Positions 35,847 through 44,968 of a DNA stretch of 64,000 nt are shown here, one piece after another (positions within the stretch are counted from its first letter, which is position 1; each line of letters starts with the position of its first letter). This stretch comes from Paenibacillus sp. JJ-100 (GTDB taxonomy: Bacteria > Bacillota > Bacilli > Paenibacillales > Paenibacillaceae), in assembly GCF_948329825.1 (NCBI RefSeq), contig NZ_CAOJCM010000001.1:1364001-1428000 (forward strand), given 5' to 3'. The position numbers and the translations under genes were made by a program. Under the pieces are notes generated by a model. That model searched no databases, was not told where the DNA came from, and worked only from the letters and a program-made list of their open reading frames with translations.

Positions 35847-36404
35847 CTATAGACTTCTTTCTAACAACGTACCCACTTGCTTTGCCATAACTTTCGGAGG
35901 AAATGGCATTTCATTTTTAATCCACCACTCAATGATCCCAACATATGCTTTTCCGGCATACTGCAACATAATATCTTCATTTAATTCGTTATTCTTCCCA
36001 CTTTCTCTATCAATCTCATCTTTAAATCCTTCCATGAAAGAAGCAAGTAACCGAGTTCTAAAAGAGGATGGTGCCCCTTTATTCTCTTTGCTAGCTAACA
36101 TAGTCGAGAAAAATAAATAGTTAGCCTCAAAATATTCGAAATAGGGTACGAGAGCATCGGTCCATTCCATCTCACATGCCCATTGATCCATAGCATCTAA
36201 TTCGTTAAGATGTGATTCAATCAGTTTATCTAATAAATCATACTTATCGTGATAATGAAGATAGAGGGTCCCGCGATTTACATTTGCCTGATCCGCAATA
36301 TCTTGAATCGTAATGTCGTCGAACTTCTTTATAGACATCAGTTCAATAACAGCCTTTTTCAATGATGCCTGCGTTTTTAAAACTCTACGATCAATATTCG
36401 TCAT
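35847..36404 (-). CDS. TetR/AcrR family regulator (paralogue of the one at 9576)
   Basis: A 185-residue TetR protein with HTH FDDITIQDIADQANVNRGTLYLHY near residues 22-45. I chose ATG 36404, which has TTAGGTGA upstream, over a GTG at 36416. It resembles the regulator at 9576-10127 throughout. A Bcr/CflA-type exporter gene lies upstream on the same strand, separated by a terminator, so the two are separate transcripts. The exporter's leader holds a 26-bp dyad like the one near the paralogue, suggesting repression of that exporter. Confidence 0.87.
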   Translation of the reverse strand: MTNIDRRVLKTQASLKKAVIELMSIKKFDDITIQDIADQANVNRGTLYLHYHDKYDLLDKLIESHLNELDAMDQWACEMEWTDALVPYFEYFEANYLFFSTMLASKENKGAPSSFRTRLLASFMEGFKDEIDRESGKNNELNEDIMLQYAGKAYVGIIEWWIKNEMPFPPKVMAKQVGTLLERSL

Positions 36405-36464
36405 TTTGATATTCACCTAACTTCCTGAGATGATCCACACTATGAAAATGATTAAAACGATTAA

Positions 36465-36555
36465 ATACACTGTCCATATTCAACAGTTGTGCTTAAGGTA
36501 TTATTGTCCAATTTTAATTTTATAATAATAGACATCCGTTGAATAAACAATCCGT
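36465..36555. promoter_or_regulatory. Half-sites resembling the TetR dyad in the tetR promoter region
   Basis: TTCAACAGTTGT (36479-36490, plus) and the inverted ACATCCGTTGAA (36532-36543) match the arm pattern TTCAACAnnTGT of the dyads at 10240 and 37991. They flank the AT-rich promoter region of the tetR gene, which suggests autoregulation. Confidence 0.45.
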
Positions 36556-36617
36556 TTTGCTTATTTTATGAGTATATAATTGTAAAACAACTGAGAACCA
36601 AGAGGTGCGCTAGAATT

Positions 36618-36668
36618 AGAAAAAGAGAGTACCCATTTGATTGCTAAAAGGGCACTCTCTTTTTTGGT
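36618..36668. terminator. Terminator between the Bcr/CflA and tetR genes
   Basis: AAAAAGAGAGT-A-CCC pairs with GGG-C-ACTCTCTTTTT, a stem of about 14 bp with a single mismatch and a 15-nt loop. A-runs and T-runs on both sides allow termination in both directions; on the minus strand it ends the exporter transcript. Confidence 0.82.
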
Positions 36669-36687
36669 AACATCAGGGGGACACAAT

Positions 36688-37890
36688 CTATTGAGCTGCG
36701 GAATCCGTTCTTTTCACGAAAATTACATAACAGATTACAGCCAATATGCTTGACATAAAAATTGTAACTCCGAATGGCACTGCCGAATGTTCTCCTGCAA
36801 TTCCTACCAGGGGCGAAGAGATTGCACCTAGTGCATATTGTAACGAGCCTAACACCGCAGCAGCACTCCCCGCAATATGACCTTGTGAAGACATTGCAAG
36901 CGTAAATGAAACTGGACCGATAATTCCAATAGAAGATGCAAACAAGAAGATCGAGATAAAAAGAATAATGAATGGCCCTTTAGCCAAAACCACAATCAGA
37001 ATGCCTGCTGTCGTTATTAACGCTAATTTTAATCCAATACGAAAAATAAAACGTTCGTCCACACGACCGGCCGATCTTTTAACAAACTGGGATCCTAATA
37101 TGATAGCCAGGCCATTTAAAGCAAAGAGAATAGAAAACAGTTGGGGTGAAATACCGTACATATTCTGGTAAATGAATGGAGTGCCTGCAACATATGCAAA
37201 AACACCAGAAAACAATATACCGTTAACAAGCGCGTATCCCATAAAACTTCGATCTCGAAGTAAAGAACCATAGTTTCTCAATACTTCCTTGAAGTTGCCA
37301 GGAAGACGCTGCTCTAAAGGCAGGCTTTCTTTAATCCCCCAAAAGGTCATACCTGTTATAAGCAGTCCGATAAACCCTAGAAAAATAAATACGCCGACCC
37401 AAGAGGTATATGTAGTCACTGCACTGCCGACCGTAGGTGAGATCAAAGGTGCAATGTTACTGATCATCGTCAAGAGGGACATGAATTTTACCATCTCGAC
37501 TCCGCTATACCGGTCACGAACGATTGCACGAGAGATTACGATTCCAGCAGAAGCGACAAATCCCTGGATGAACCGTAAGACAATAAAAATGCCGATACTT
37601 GGGGAAAAAGCACATGCTAGAGAAGTCAAAAGATAAAGCATCATAAAAACGAGTAAAGGTTTACGTCTCCCGTGAACATCACTTAAAGGTCCTGTAACAA
37701 GCTGTCCTAAACCTAATCCTAACAAACTAGCCGTCAAACTCGTTTGAATCATGGATGCGCTTGTATCATAATAATCCGTCATTTGTGGTAGCGATGAAAG
37801 GTACATATCAACTGTAAATGGTCCTAACGCTGAAAAAGCGGATAACATCAAGGCGAATAGTACAGGGTGGGTATTGAATTTTATATTCAT
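36688..37890 (-). CDS. Bcr/CflA family multidrug MFS exporter
   Basis: A 400-residue twelve-helix transporter. The family opening AFSALGPFTVDMYLSSLPQM and motif A GPLSDVHGRRKPLL are present, then RFIQGFVASAGIVISRAIVRD. Bcr/CflA proteins export drugs such as bicyclomycin or small peptides. AGAGGAG lies 8 nt before the ATG. A 26-bp dyad in its leader and the neighbouring TetR gene suggest drug-inducible control. Confidence 0.9.
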   Translation of the reverse strand: MNIKFNTHPVLFALMLSAFSALGPFTVDMYLSSLPQMTDYYDTSASMIQTSLTASLLGLGLGQLVTGPLSDVHGRRKPLLVFMMLYLLTSLACAFSPSIGIFIVLRFIQGFVASAGIVISRAIVRDRYSGVEMVKFMSLLTMISNIAPLISPTVGSAVTTYTSWVGVFIFLGFIGLLITGMTFWGIKESLPLEQRLPGNFKEVLRNYGSLLRDRSFMGYALVNGILFSGVFAYVAGTPFIYQNMYGISPQLFSILFALNGLAIILGSQFVKRSAGRVDERFIFRIGLKLALITTAGILIVVLAKGPFIILFISIFLFASSIGIIGPVSFTLAMSSQGHIAGSAAAVLGSLQYALGAISSPLVGIAGEHSAVPFGVTIFMSSILAVICYVIFVKRTDSAAQ

Positions 37891-37988
37891 CTCGCAAACT
37901 CCTCTTATTCTTAATTGGCAGAAATATTAACTTATAAATTCAATTTGTTGAACATATTGATAAAATCCTCCATAAGGTTATATAGAAA

Positions 37989-38018
37989 AGACATCTGTTT
38001 CTTTATCAACAGATGTCT
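37989..38018. promoter_or_regulatory. Dyad upstream of the Bcr/CflA gene, probable TetR operator
   Basis: AGACATCTGTT and AACAGATGTCT form a perfect 11-bp inverted repeat around 8 nt. The inner 26 bp (37991-38016) share length and arm pattern with the dyad at 10240-10265. On the minus strand it is about 100 nt before the start codon. A short T-run follows, so a leader hairpin is an alternative. Confidence 0.65.
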
Positions 38019-38375
38019 ATAAATCTAAAATATATGATCCATTAATACAAGATATATAAATCGTTAATTTGTTCGGAATTGTTGTCTTAACGACAATCCT
38101 GTCGAAATTGTTCATTATCAGACAGAGTGAAGTGAGAAAAGAGTGCTTCGAATGCAGAGGGCTTAGTGCGTTTGAAGCTTAAATAGTAAGTTTAGCAAAA
38201 CATAACTGACCAGTCCGTAAACAGCTGACACTGGTAAAACGTGTTTAGAACCAACACTTTCAATAACGTTTAATAATGGGGACCATTAAGAATAAAATGG
38301 TACACTTCTAACTTCTTTATCTGACGGGTTAGGATTTGGATAGTGATCGGATCTTGATTATCTTGAATTCAATTG
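38019..38375. other. Intergenic stretch without supported genes
   Basis: AT-rich sequence downstream of the dyad. No ORF with a ribosome binding site, no hairpin with a T-tract and no RNA motif was seen. Confidence 0.3.
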
Positions 38376-38592
38376 ATGGATGAGGCTATGGGGCCAAACA
38401 GACTGTTTGAGTACAATAGGATTGAAACCATTGAATACCTCCTTCGTATAAACCATCATACATAATTGGGGGAATAAGGAATTAGTCTATGAGGGGGATT
38501 ATTTTACGAAAGAGCATATAGTGGGTATCATTGACTTTGCTTTGCAGGAAACAGCACTATTAATGAACCTACAGCGTACATTCAAAACCTGA
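38376..38592 (+). pseudogene. Possible frameshifted remnant of a small gene
   Basis: An open frame from ATG 38376 gives MDEAMGPNRLFEYNRIETIE and stops at 38465. A second frame, shifted by one base, continues HNWGNKELVYEGDYFTKEH and ends in NLQRTFKT at the stop 38590-38592. Joined, they would give a protein-like sequence of about 70 residues. No ribosome binding site precedes the first ATG. No family was recognised, so this is tentative. Confidence 0.28.
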
Positions 38593-38619
38593 TGTTACAT
38601 TGAAGATAGAGGTGATTTA

Positions 38620-39864
38620 TTGAACACATTAAATGCACGCGTTCGATTCATTGACGGATTGCGCGGATTCAGTCTGGCCGGTATTGTGCTAGCGAATATG
38701 CTGGCTTTTCAATATGGGCTATTTGGCCAAAGTGAGCCTCAACTGTTTGGGATTTCTGGAGCAGATCTTGCTTTTCACTCGTTCCTGTCAATCGCAGTTG
38801 TAGGGAGTTTTATGCCTATCTTTGCATTTATGTTCGGCTTCGGAATGATTAAGTTGTCAGAAAGTCTCCAGTCAAAAGAATTACGACCGAAGTGCCATCT
38901 GGCTCGCCGTTTTCTACTCCTACTAGGTATTGGCATGTTGCACTTAACCTTTCTATGGGAAGGTGACATTTTGGCGTTTTACGGCGTACTTGGATTCTTC
39001 CTGCTAATATTTCTAAACCGGAAACCAAAAACACTGCTAGTCTGGGCGACACTTTTACTCGCAGGAGCAGGATTGCTTGGACTCCCAGCTACAAATCCAT
39101 CTGACCCACTCACTAACATGTCAACGCAAATGGAGAATTATATCATCCAGAGCAAGGACGTGTACACCAACGGCAGCTACTCCGAGATTATAAATTTCAG
39201 TAGTAATGTCAGTCCCTTTGGTGATGATTTAAGCGGAATGTTCGTTCTGCTGATCATTCTATTAGCCCCGCTCGTTACGGTGCCAATGTTCTTGCTAGGT
39301 ATGCGCGCAGCAAGAATCGGAACCTTTAATGATCTCCAATCCATGAAGCGTACTTATTCCCGCCGTGCAGCTATTTTGATCCCAATTGGGTTACTGCTGA
39401 AAGGTTTCAGTGTATTAGCGCCCCAATACGGTGCGGAAGGGTGGTTCGGTATCGGATTAGGCAGTACCCTAGGAGGAACATTACTCGCCCTTGGATATAT
39501 TTACGGCAGTGCTCTACTATATGTGAGGATAAGCCGTTCAAACCTTGTGCGTAGATTTGAAGCAGTCGGCCGTCTATCGCTGACGAATTACTTAATGCAA
39601 AGTGTAATCTGCACTACGATATATTATGGTTATGGCCTTGGGCTGTTTGGTCGTGTTGGGGTGTTCTTAGGAGCAGTCATTGCAATCGCTGTCTACAGTA
39701 TTCAATTGTGGCTGAGTCCGTTGTATTTAAAGAAATTTCGCAATGGACCGGTCGAATACCTTTTACGGATCTGGACATATCTTTCATGGAAAGGGCAGCC
39801 AAGAACCAAGAAAAGAAAGCATCAAAGTTTAGAAGATAATGTGTCCGGTATAAACGGATTATGA
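38620..39864 (+). CDS. DUF418 family membrane protein (YeiB type)
   Basis: A 414-residue protein with about 10 hydrophobic segments. It opens with the DUF418/YeiB signature RVRFIDGLRGFSLAGIVLANM and ends with EYLLRIWTYLSW, the family's C-terminal block. SRSNLVRRFEAVGRLSLTNYLMQS is the other conserved region. The TTG start has AGAGGTGAT 6 nt upstream. Function in this family is not established; some members lie near efflux or envelope genes. Confidence 0.85.
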   Translation: MNTLNARVRFIDGLRGFSLAGIVLANMLAFQYGLFGQSEPQLFGISGADLAFHSFLSIAVVGSFMPIFAFMFGFGMIKLSESLQSKELRPKCHLARRFLLLLGIGMLHLTFLWEGDILAFYGVLGFFLLIFLNRKPKTLLVWATLLLAGAGLLGLPATNPSDPLTNMSTQMENYIIQSKDVYTNGSYSEIINFSSNVSPFGDDLSGMFVLLIILLAPLVTVPMFLLGMRAARIGTFNDLQSMKRTYSRRAAILIPIGLLLKGFSVLAPQYGAEGWFGIGLGSTLGGTLLALGYIYGSALLYVRISRSNLVRRFEAVGRLSLTNYLMQSVICTTIYYGYGLGLFGRVGVFLGAVIAIAVYSIQLWLSPLYLKKFRNGPVEYLLRIWTYLSWKGQPRTKKRKHQSLEDNVSGINGL

Positions 39865-39918
39865 AATGCTGTCGAAATGGAATAAAGCTGTCGAAGAATA
39901 ACAACACGCATGCATCGA

Positions 39919-39944
39919 AGTCGCTACTTTAGCGGCTTTTTTAT
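39919..39944 (+). terminator. Terminator of the DUF418 gene (dispersed repeat copy C)
   Basis: AAGTCGCT-ACTTT-AGCGGCTT then TTTTT. The sequence after it (ATTTATCG, AGTTCCTGTCCCGAGCCAA) resembles that after copy E at 62600, so the repeat extends past the hairpin. Confidence 0.82.
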
Positions 39945-40260
39945 TTATCGTTATCAGTTCCTGTCCCGAGCCAAAGACATGAGCCTGTAACGATTACTGA
40001 TTAGGTACATATCTAATCCGTTATTGTCTGTTAGTTCATTAAGCTAATATGCAGGATAGTTTCATAATGCTAGTTAATTTTTTTCTAATACAATTCGTTA
40101 TCTATTTTTACACTAAAAACACAATTAGGAAGTACAATTATGCAATTGTAGTCACTTTTCGTATCGATTGGAAGTTAATGTTCATCAAGCATCCTCCATC
40201 GCTAAGCCTTGCACCCATTTTGATAGATTAACGAGAAACCCACCTTTTGGTCAATTAACA
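39945..40260. other. Intergenic region with terminator-repeat tail
   Basis: The first 50 nt continue the dispersed repeat. A 60-codon frame at 40049-40231 has no ribosome binding site and an unconvincing composition, so I do not call it a gene. Confidence 0.3.
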
Positions 40261-40299
40261 TAACGCTATAAATGAGATATAGATAACGCTATATATCAA
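40261..40299 (+). promoter_or_regulatory. Direct and inverted repeats upstream of the EamA gene
   Basis: TAACGCTATA occurs at 40261-40270 and 40284-40293, 23 bp apart. Around the second copy GATATAG and CTATATATC form an inverted repeat. The pattern sits 20-50 nt before the start codon and may be a regulator site or part of the promoter. Confidence 0.45.
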
Positions 40300-40314
40300 A
40301 AGGGAGATTATCAG

Positions 40315-41265
40315 ATGAGCCGTGCAGTTGCTATTTGGATTGGAGTCTTTGTTACTTTTCTTTGGTCATCGTCGTATATATTGAACAAATTAGCTTTTGA
40401 TGAAGGAATTAGTCCTTTTATGCTGGCAGGTTTGCGTTATGCTATTGCCGTGATCGTGATATTTCTTCTTTCATTCTTCTTACAACGAAGTAAGAAGAGG
40501 AGAGATCAACACTATACAGCAACTAAGGGTCCTGACACGAAATTGAAAATGCCGCACTTTATCTTACTAGGTATAACCGGGTATTTAATGGCCCAAGGGT
40601 TACAATATGCCGGTCAATATTTTATCTCTCCCACCCAAACCAGTATGATGCTTAGCATAGGTAATAATTTATTCATTATTCTTTTAGATATATTGTGGTT
40701 GCGTGAAGTTAAAAGTCGAGGAATTTTCATTGGCGTTTTCGGTTTAATCGTTGGTATTACTTTGTATTATTACCCTTGGAATTTTGAGACAGGAGCTTTA
40801 ATTGGCATTGGTCTAGTCCTGTTATCATCCATTGGTTATTCTATACATTTGATGGCGAATCGTTATTTTATCTCACACAGTATGGCTCAAGCAAAACATC
40901 TTGTTTTACGGCCAATGCTTATAGGGGCTTTTTTCATGGTATTTATAGGTTTTTTGCAGGCCGGTATCCCAACAATATCTCTTAAACTCTTGACTCTTTT
41001 ATTGTGGCTTGGAATTATCAATGGTGCCTTTGCTTTCTATTTATGGACTTCGATTCAAAAAACATTACGAGCATATGAAAGCAGTGTTCTTAATAACTTA
41101 GTCTTGGTTCAAGTTGCTGCTCTTGATGTGATCGTTCTTAATCAGAGGTTGAGTATTCTTCAAATTTTTGCTTTGATTTTGTTATTAGCTTCTGTTTGTT
41201 ATATATCGCTTGAACCAAATTTGAAAAAGCTTCGGACTAAGAACGAGACATTATCGTCGTCATAG
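40315..41265 (+). CDS. EamA/DMT family transporter
   Basis: A 316-residue protein with ten hydrophobic helices in two EamA repeats (about residues 6-140 and 155-300). LWSSSYILNKLAFDEGISPFMLAGLRY is the usual first-repeat opening. Members export amino acids, nucleosides or other metabolites. AAAGGGAG lies 8 nt before the ATG. It is monocistronic. The substrate cannot be predicted. Confidence 0.88.
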   Translation: MSRAVAIWIGVFVTFLWSSSYILNKLAFDEGISPFMLAGLRYAIAVIVIFLLSFFLQRSKKRRDQHYTATKGPDTKLKMPHFILLGITGYLMAQGLQYAGQYFISPTQTSMMLSIGNNLFIILLDILWLREVKSRGIFIGVFGLIVGITLYYYPWNFETGALIGIGLVLLSSIGYSIHLMANRYFISHSMAQAKHLVLRPMLIGAFFMVFIGFLQAGIPTISLKLLTLLLWLGIINGAFAFYLWTSIQKTLRAYESSVLNNLVLVQVAALDVIVLNQRLSILQIFALILLLASVCYISLEPNLKKLRTKNETLSSS

Positions 41266-41334
41266 ATTTTTATGAGTTTTTTCAAATAGAAAGCTACTAA
41301 CAGGTAAGGGAAGGGAAGATAAGTAAGAAAATTA

Positions 41335-41360
41335 GCGGTCCAAGTGGCTGCCTTTTTTTC
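41335..41360 (+). terminator. Terminator of the EamA gene
   Basis: GCGGTC pairs with GGCTGC using G-U wobbles across a 5-nt loop, followed by CTTTTTTT. The stem is short but the T-run is good. Confidence 0.6.
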
Positions 41361-41542
41361 GTTAAGACAATTGCAACAGTAGCTTTAGTACCCATAAGAA
41401 ATATAAAGCCAGCGTGATGTGTCCGTTATGGGAACCCCGGATCAAACTTCACAAAGTCCAAAATGTTTCGTAAAACAAAGCTTTACATATATTAGTTGTT
41501 GTATAATCGTGGTAGACATAGATATGTGAGGAGAGAGAGAGT

Positions 41543-41938
41543 TTGCATAAAAAGATAAAAAGTAACTTATTCTACCTAGCTGCGGGTATTTATCTCGGCA
41601 TTGCAGTAGTAGCATTTATTCCATGGATTGAAATGAACTCAAAAATAACTGCATTTACAAGTATCATTGCACTGTTAATAACCATCTATGACTCTTCCAA
41701 GGTCAGCTTTAGTATATCCTTAACAGAGGGAAATGCACGAAAACAAAAAGTCCATTATGGGTTTATGACATTCATGAGAGTATTGATGATAATCTCGCCA
41801 TTCGCCCTGTTGTTTTGGATTAATTATGAGAATGATGAAGAAGTTCTTGCAAGAATAAGTAATTATGTCACTTTTGCCGCCATTGGGATCGTATTTTTTA
41901 CTAGAGGAATGGAAGTCAAAAGTCAAAGCGATCAATAA
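41543..41938 (+). CDS. Small multi-span membrane protein of unknown function
   Basis: A 131-residue protein with four hydrophobic segments (about 9-27, 32-48, 72-92, 105-124). The TTG start has GAGGAG 9 nt upstream, and TATAAT lies at 41502-41507. A very strong bidirectional terminator follows, supporting a real unit. No family was recognised. Confidence 0.62.
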   Translation: MHKKIKSNLFYLAAGIYLGIAVVAFIPWIEMNSKITAFTSIIALLITIYDSSKVSFSISLTEGNARKQKVHYGFMTFMRVLMIISPFALLFWINYENDEEVLARISNYVTFAAIGIVFFTRGMEVKSQSDQ

Positions 41939-42017
41939 ATGAAGCAATAAATGCTCTTTAGATAAGATTAGGCGTAGCCCAACTCCATAAAGATACATCG
42001 CACGCTCTGGAGCACAA

Positions 42018-42064
42018 GCAAAAAGAGTCAAAGCAGCATGCAACTCTGCTTTGACTCTTTTTGC
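42018..42064. terminator. Bidirectional terminator with a 19-bp perfect stem
   Basis: GCAAAAAGAGTCAAAGCAG pairs perfectly with its complement across a 9-nt loop. The A/T-rich base lets it act on both strands. It separates the membrane protein gene from the convergent GntP gene. Confidence 0.9.
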
Positions 42065-42086
42065 ACCTATAGTTAAGGTAAATGCG

Positions 42087-43406
42087 TCACATGAACATGT
42101 CCAAAATCAGGACACCTGCGAGTCCAACCAAGGAGATAATCGTTACCATAACGGACCAGGTTTTTATCGTTTTACCTATGCTTAGATTAAAATACTCTTT
42201 GTAAATCCAGAAACCTGCATCATTCACATGAGAGAACGTCACACTACCTGCACCAGCTGCCAGAACCATGAGTTCCGGACTTACCCCCGTAGCAGCAACC
42301 AACGGTGCAGCAATACCAGCTGCTGTCATACCAGCGACAGTTGCTGAACCTACAGCAATTCTCAAGATGGCTGCGATTAACCAAGTCAGTATGAGAGGAG
42401 AAAGAGTGGAGCCTGCCATAAGATCAGAGATATATTTGTCAATATGACTGTCGATCAAGACTTGCTTGAACGCACCACCACCAGCAATAATGAGAAGGAT
42501 CATTCCGATTCCGCTTACAGAATCACTCAAAGATTTCATGATTTCTGGCATTTTTTTGCCGAGATTCAATCCAAACGTGAAAATGGCAACAATGACAGAA
42601 ATCAATAAAGCCACATTCGCATTACCAATGAAATCAGTCACTGGTGAGATAGCTGAACCAGGTGCAAGGATTTGTACAAACGTTTGGAGCGCTATCAAAA
42701 TGACAGGTAGAAGTGCCGTGAAAAGACTGATTCCGAATTTAGGAAGCTCTTCTTCCTTGAATTCTTTCGGATCAAACAGCCCTTTGGGGATGTCGATCTC
42801 CAAAGCTTCTTTTTTGAAAAATTTAGTATACACTGGACCTGCAAGAATAAATGCCGGGATACCAATAAGAATACCTAGAATCATCGTTAATCCGATATTG
42901 GCTCCAAAAACATTAGCAACAGCTGTCGGACCAGGGTGCGGAGGCACGAATCCATGCATCGTGATAAGTGCTGCAATAACTGGCATTCCTAGATACAGCA
43001 CGGGCACACGTGCAGCTCTGGCGATGGTAAACACCAATGGAATTAAAACCACGACTCCAGTTTCGAAAAATAAAGCGATTCCAACAATAGCAGCTGTAAT
43101 AACGGCTGCCAGCTGCGTTCGTTTCTGGCCAAAAGCGCTGATCATCGTTGTAGCAATGCGCTGTGCACCGCCGGAATCGGTCATCAATTTCCCGAGAATA
43201 CCTCCAAAGATGATAATCATCGTTAAATGACCAAGTGTTCCACCTAAACCGGATTGGATGGACTCAATAGCCTGGATCGGTGTCATTCCTTCCAGTACTC
43301 CAACAGCCAAGGACACAATAATTAATGATATGAAAGCGTTTAACTTAAAGGCCATCATTAAGATGAGTAGTAGAACAACTCCAATGGTAACGGAGATAAT
43401 AGGCAT
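42087..43406 (-). CDS. GntP family acid-sugar permease
   Basis: A 439-residue permease of the gluconate:H+ symporter family. It has about 12 hydrophobic segments, with GFVPPHPGPTAVANVFGANIG and SHVNDAGFWIYKEYFNLSIGKTIKTW as typical GntP blocks. It is third in the operon after the dehydrogenase and DUF1537 kinase genes, so it probably imports threonate, erythronate or a similar four-carbon acid rather than gluconate. The gap of 125 nt after the kinase gene has no obvious terminator. Confidence 0.9.
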   Translation of the reverse strand: MPIISVTIGVVLLLILMMAFKLNAFISLIIVSLAVGVLEGMTPIQAIESIQSGLGGTLGHLTMIIIFGGILGKLMTDSGGAQRIATTMISAFGQKRTQLAAVITAAIVGIALFFETGVVVLIPLVFTIARAARVPVLYLGMPVIAALITMHGFVPPHPGPTAVANVFGANIGLTMILGILIGIPAFILAGPVYTKFFKKEALEIDIPKGLFDPKEFKEEELPKFGISLFTALLPVILIALQTFVQILAPGSAISPVTDFIGNANVALLISVIVAIFTFGLNLGKKMPEIMKSLSDSVSGIGMILLIIAGGGAFKQVLIDSHIDKYISDLMAGSTLSPLILTWLIAAILRIAVGSATVAGMTAAGIAAPLVAATGVSPELMVLAAGAGSVTFSHVNDAGFWIYKEYFNLSIGKTIKTWSVMVTIISLVGLAGVLILDMFM

Positions 43407-43531
43407 ATGTTTTCCTCATTTCTGAATGATCTTGATTCTAAGACCAAATGCAGGGAGCGCACGGTTGTTACATTTATGGATCAATCCAGTGCTACTCCTT
43501 ACGTTCTGGTCTTACTAAACCTGTACTTCAA

Positions 43532-44968
43532 TTACTTCGTGCTTAACATTTCAACGACTTCTCTAAGATCCGTTTTGGTACCCACGTTACCCGGAAAGAT
43601 GACATAAGAGATGCCCGGGAACTTACTTTCATTACCCGTGGTCCACACGGGAATACCTGGCCGAATCTGTCCGGCAACAGTAGCTCTTTTGACTTCAAGA
43701 CCGTTGGTTCCAATATCGCTTGAGGTAATGCCGCCTTTTGCAATAATATAGGCTGGTTGTACTTTCAAACGTTTCACAATACTCGTAACTGCATCGGAAA
43801 TTTGAACGGACAGCTTTAACTCATCTTCTTTTCTGTCCTCTCCAAGATCTAATCGCTCCCGTTTGGTATAGACTGCCACATTTTTACCCTCAAGAATCAG
43901 TTTATTAGTCGTTTCAACAACTCTGTTCAGTTCGCGCTCGAATTGATCAGGTTCCAGAACAAGGTGCACATTAAACTCGACAAACTCAACTGCACTTGAC
44001 TTCTTCAGCTCTTCGAGCTGTTCCGTTGTTTTTTTGACGTGTGATCCAATGATAACTAATCCGCCATGATTGTTGTCGCCACTCATCATTTCTGCACGCG
44101 TAAGCAGACTTCTGTCGCTAATGCCTCCCATGACCTTGGTCAATGCAGCAGCACTTCTAAACATAAAATGTTTACCTTTGTGGATAGCTCGAATCAAAGC
44201 GATAGTGAAGAGCTGTACATCGGTATAATCAACTGCATTAACAATGACTTTATTAAAATTCTCAACATTCAACAACTGCTGTTCAATCAGATCAATGTTC
44301 ATGCTGCGCAGGCTTTCAAGCGAGATATAAGTCATATGTTCGGCCTGATATTGACCGTTCGACTTTTCTTCAGCCCATTCGCCTAAATGTGATCGAGTGT
44401 AACCGAAGGTGCGGTCCTTCGCAAATTCAGTCTCTCCAGCAGGCACGAGTTCCGTATCATATTGAACATAGTGAACATTATCAATAGTGAAGCGTCCGCC
44501 TTCTTTGAAAAAGGGGAGAATGATCTCACCATCAAACTGGTTATCCGACTTCTCTTCAATTGTATCTTTCAACACTTCCGTCTCTAACGGATAGTGACCT
44601 CTTAACGTAGAATCTCCACGGCTAATAATCGTAAACTTGCGATTATTTTTCTTTGCAGCCTCTACAATATTTGCAGCAATCTCCTCATGGGCCTTAGATG
44701 TCTCAGCGGCGGTAAATCCACGTGAGTTCGTAAGAATGAAAAACATCGAATGCTCTTCTTTGAAACCTCTGTCGATGCTTTCCAGCGACCAATCCGTGTA
44801 GACCGATACACCGTGTACCGTCTGCACACCCGTTGGATCATCATCGAGTACGATAATTTTGTGATCCAATCCGTTAAGCTCTTTTTCAAGCATTTGCTGA
44901 ACAAGGGAAGTATCTACAGAAGGAATGTTATTAAAGACTTCTTCAACAGATCGATTATTATTTTGCAT
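43532..44968 (-). CDS. Four-carbon acid sugar kinase (DUF1537/OtnK-like)
   Basis: A 478-residue kinase of the family that phosphorylates 3-oxo-tetronate, D-threonate or related acids using ATP. The N-terminal domain carries LDDDPTGVQTVHG and SRGDSTLRGHYPLE; the C-terminal nucleotide domain has IIAKGGITSSDIG and GNVGTKTDL. I chose ATG 44968, with AAGGGG 8 nt upstream; the start overlaps the upstream dehydrogenase by 11 nt, indicating coupling. It is about 50 residues longer than typical OtnK. Substrate is inferred from context. Confidence 0.88.
   Translation of the reverse strand: MQNNNRSVEEVFNNIPSVDTSLVQQMLEKELNGLDHKIIVLDDDPTGVQTVHGVSVYTDWSLESIDRGFKEEHSMFFILTNSRGFTAAETSKAHEEIAANIVEAAKKNNRKFTIISRGDSTLRGHYPLETEVLKDTIEEKSDNQFDGEIILPFFKEGGRFTIDNVHYVQYDTELVPAGETEFAKDRTFGYTRSHLGEWAEEKSNGQYQAEHMTYISLESLRSMNIDLIEQQLLNVENFNKVIVNAVDYTDVQLFTIALIRAIHKGKHFMFRSAAALTKVMGGISDRSLLTRAEMMSGDNNHGGLVIIGSHVKKTTEQLEELKKSSAVEFVEFNVHLVLEPDQFERELNRVVETTNKLILEGKNVAVYTKRERLDLGEDRKEDELKLSVQISDAVTSIVKRLKVQPAYIIAKGGITSSDIGTNGLEVKRATVAGQIRPGIPVWTTGNESKFPGISYVIFPGNVGTKTDLREVVEMLSTK

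Noticed and set aside
40049..40231. 60-codon ORF between the DUF418 and EamA genes
   Set aside because: No ribosome binding site, no recognisable features, and it lies in AT-rich sequence where such frames are expected by chance.
43329..43345. cre-like ATGAAAGCGTTTAACT at the start of the GntP gene
   Set aside because: It lacks the conserved C in the right half and is explained by coding sequence; the better cre lies at 45989-46004.
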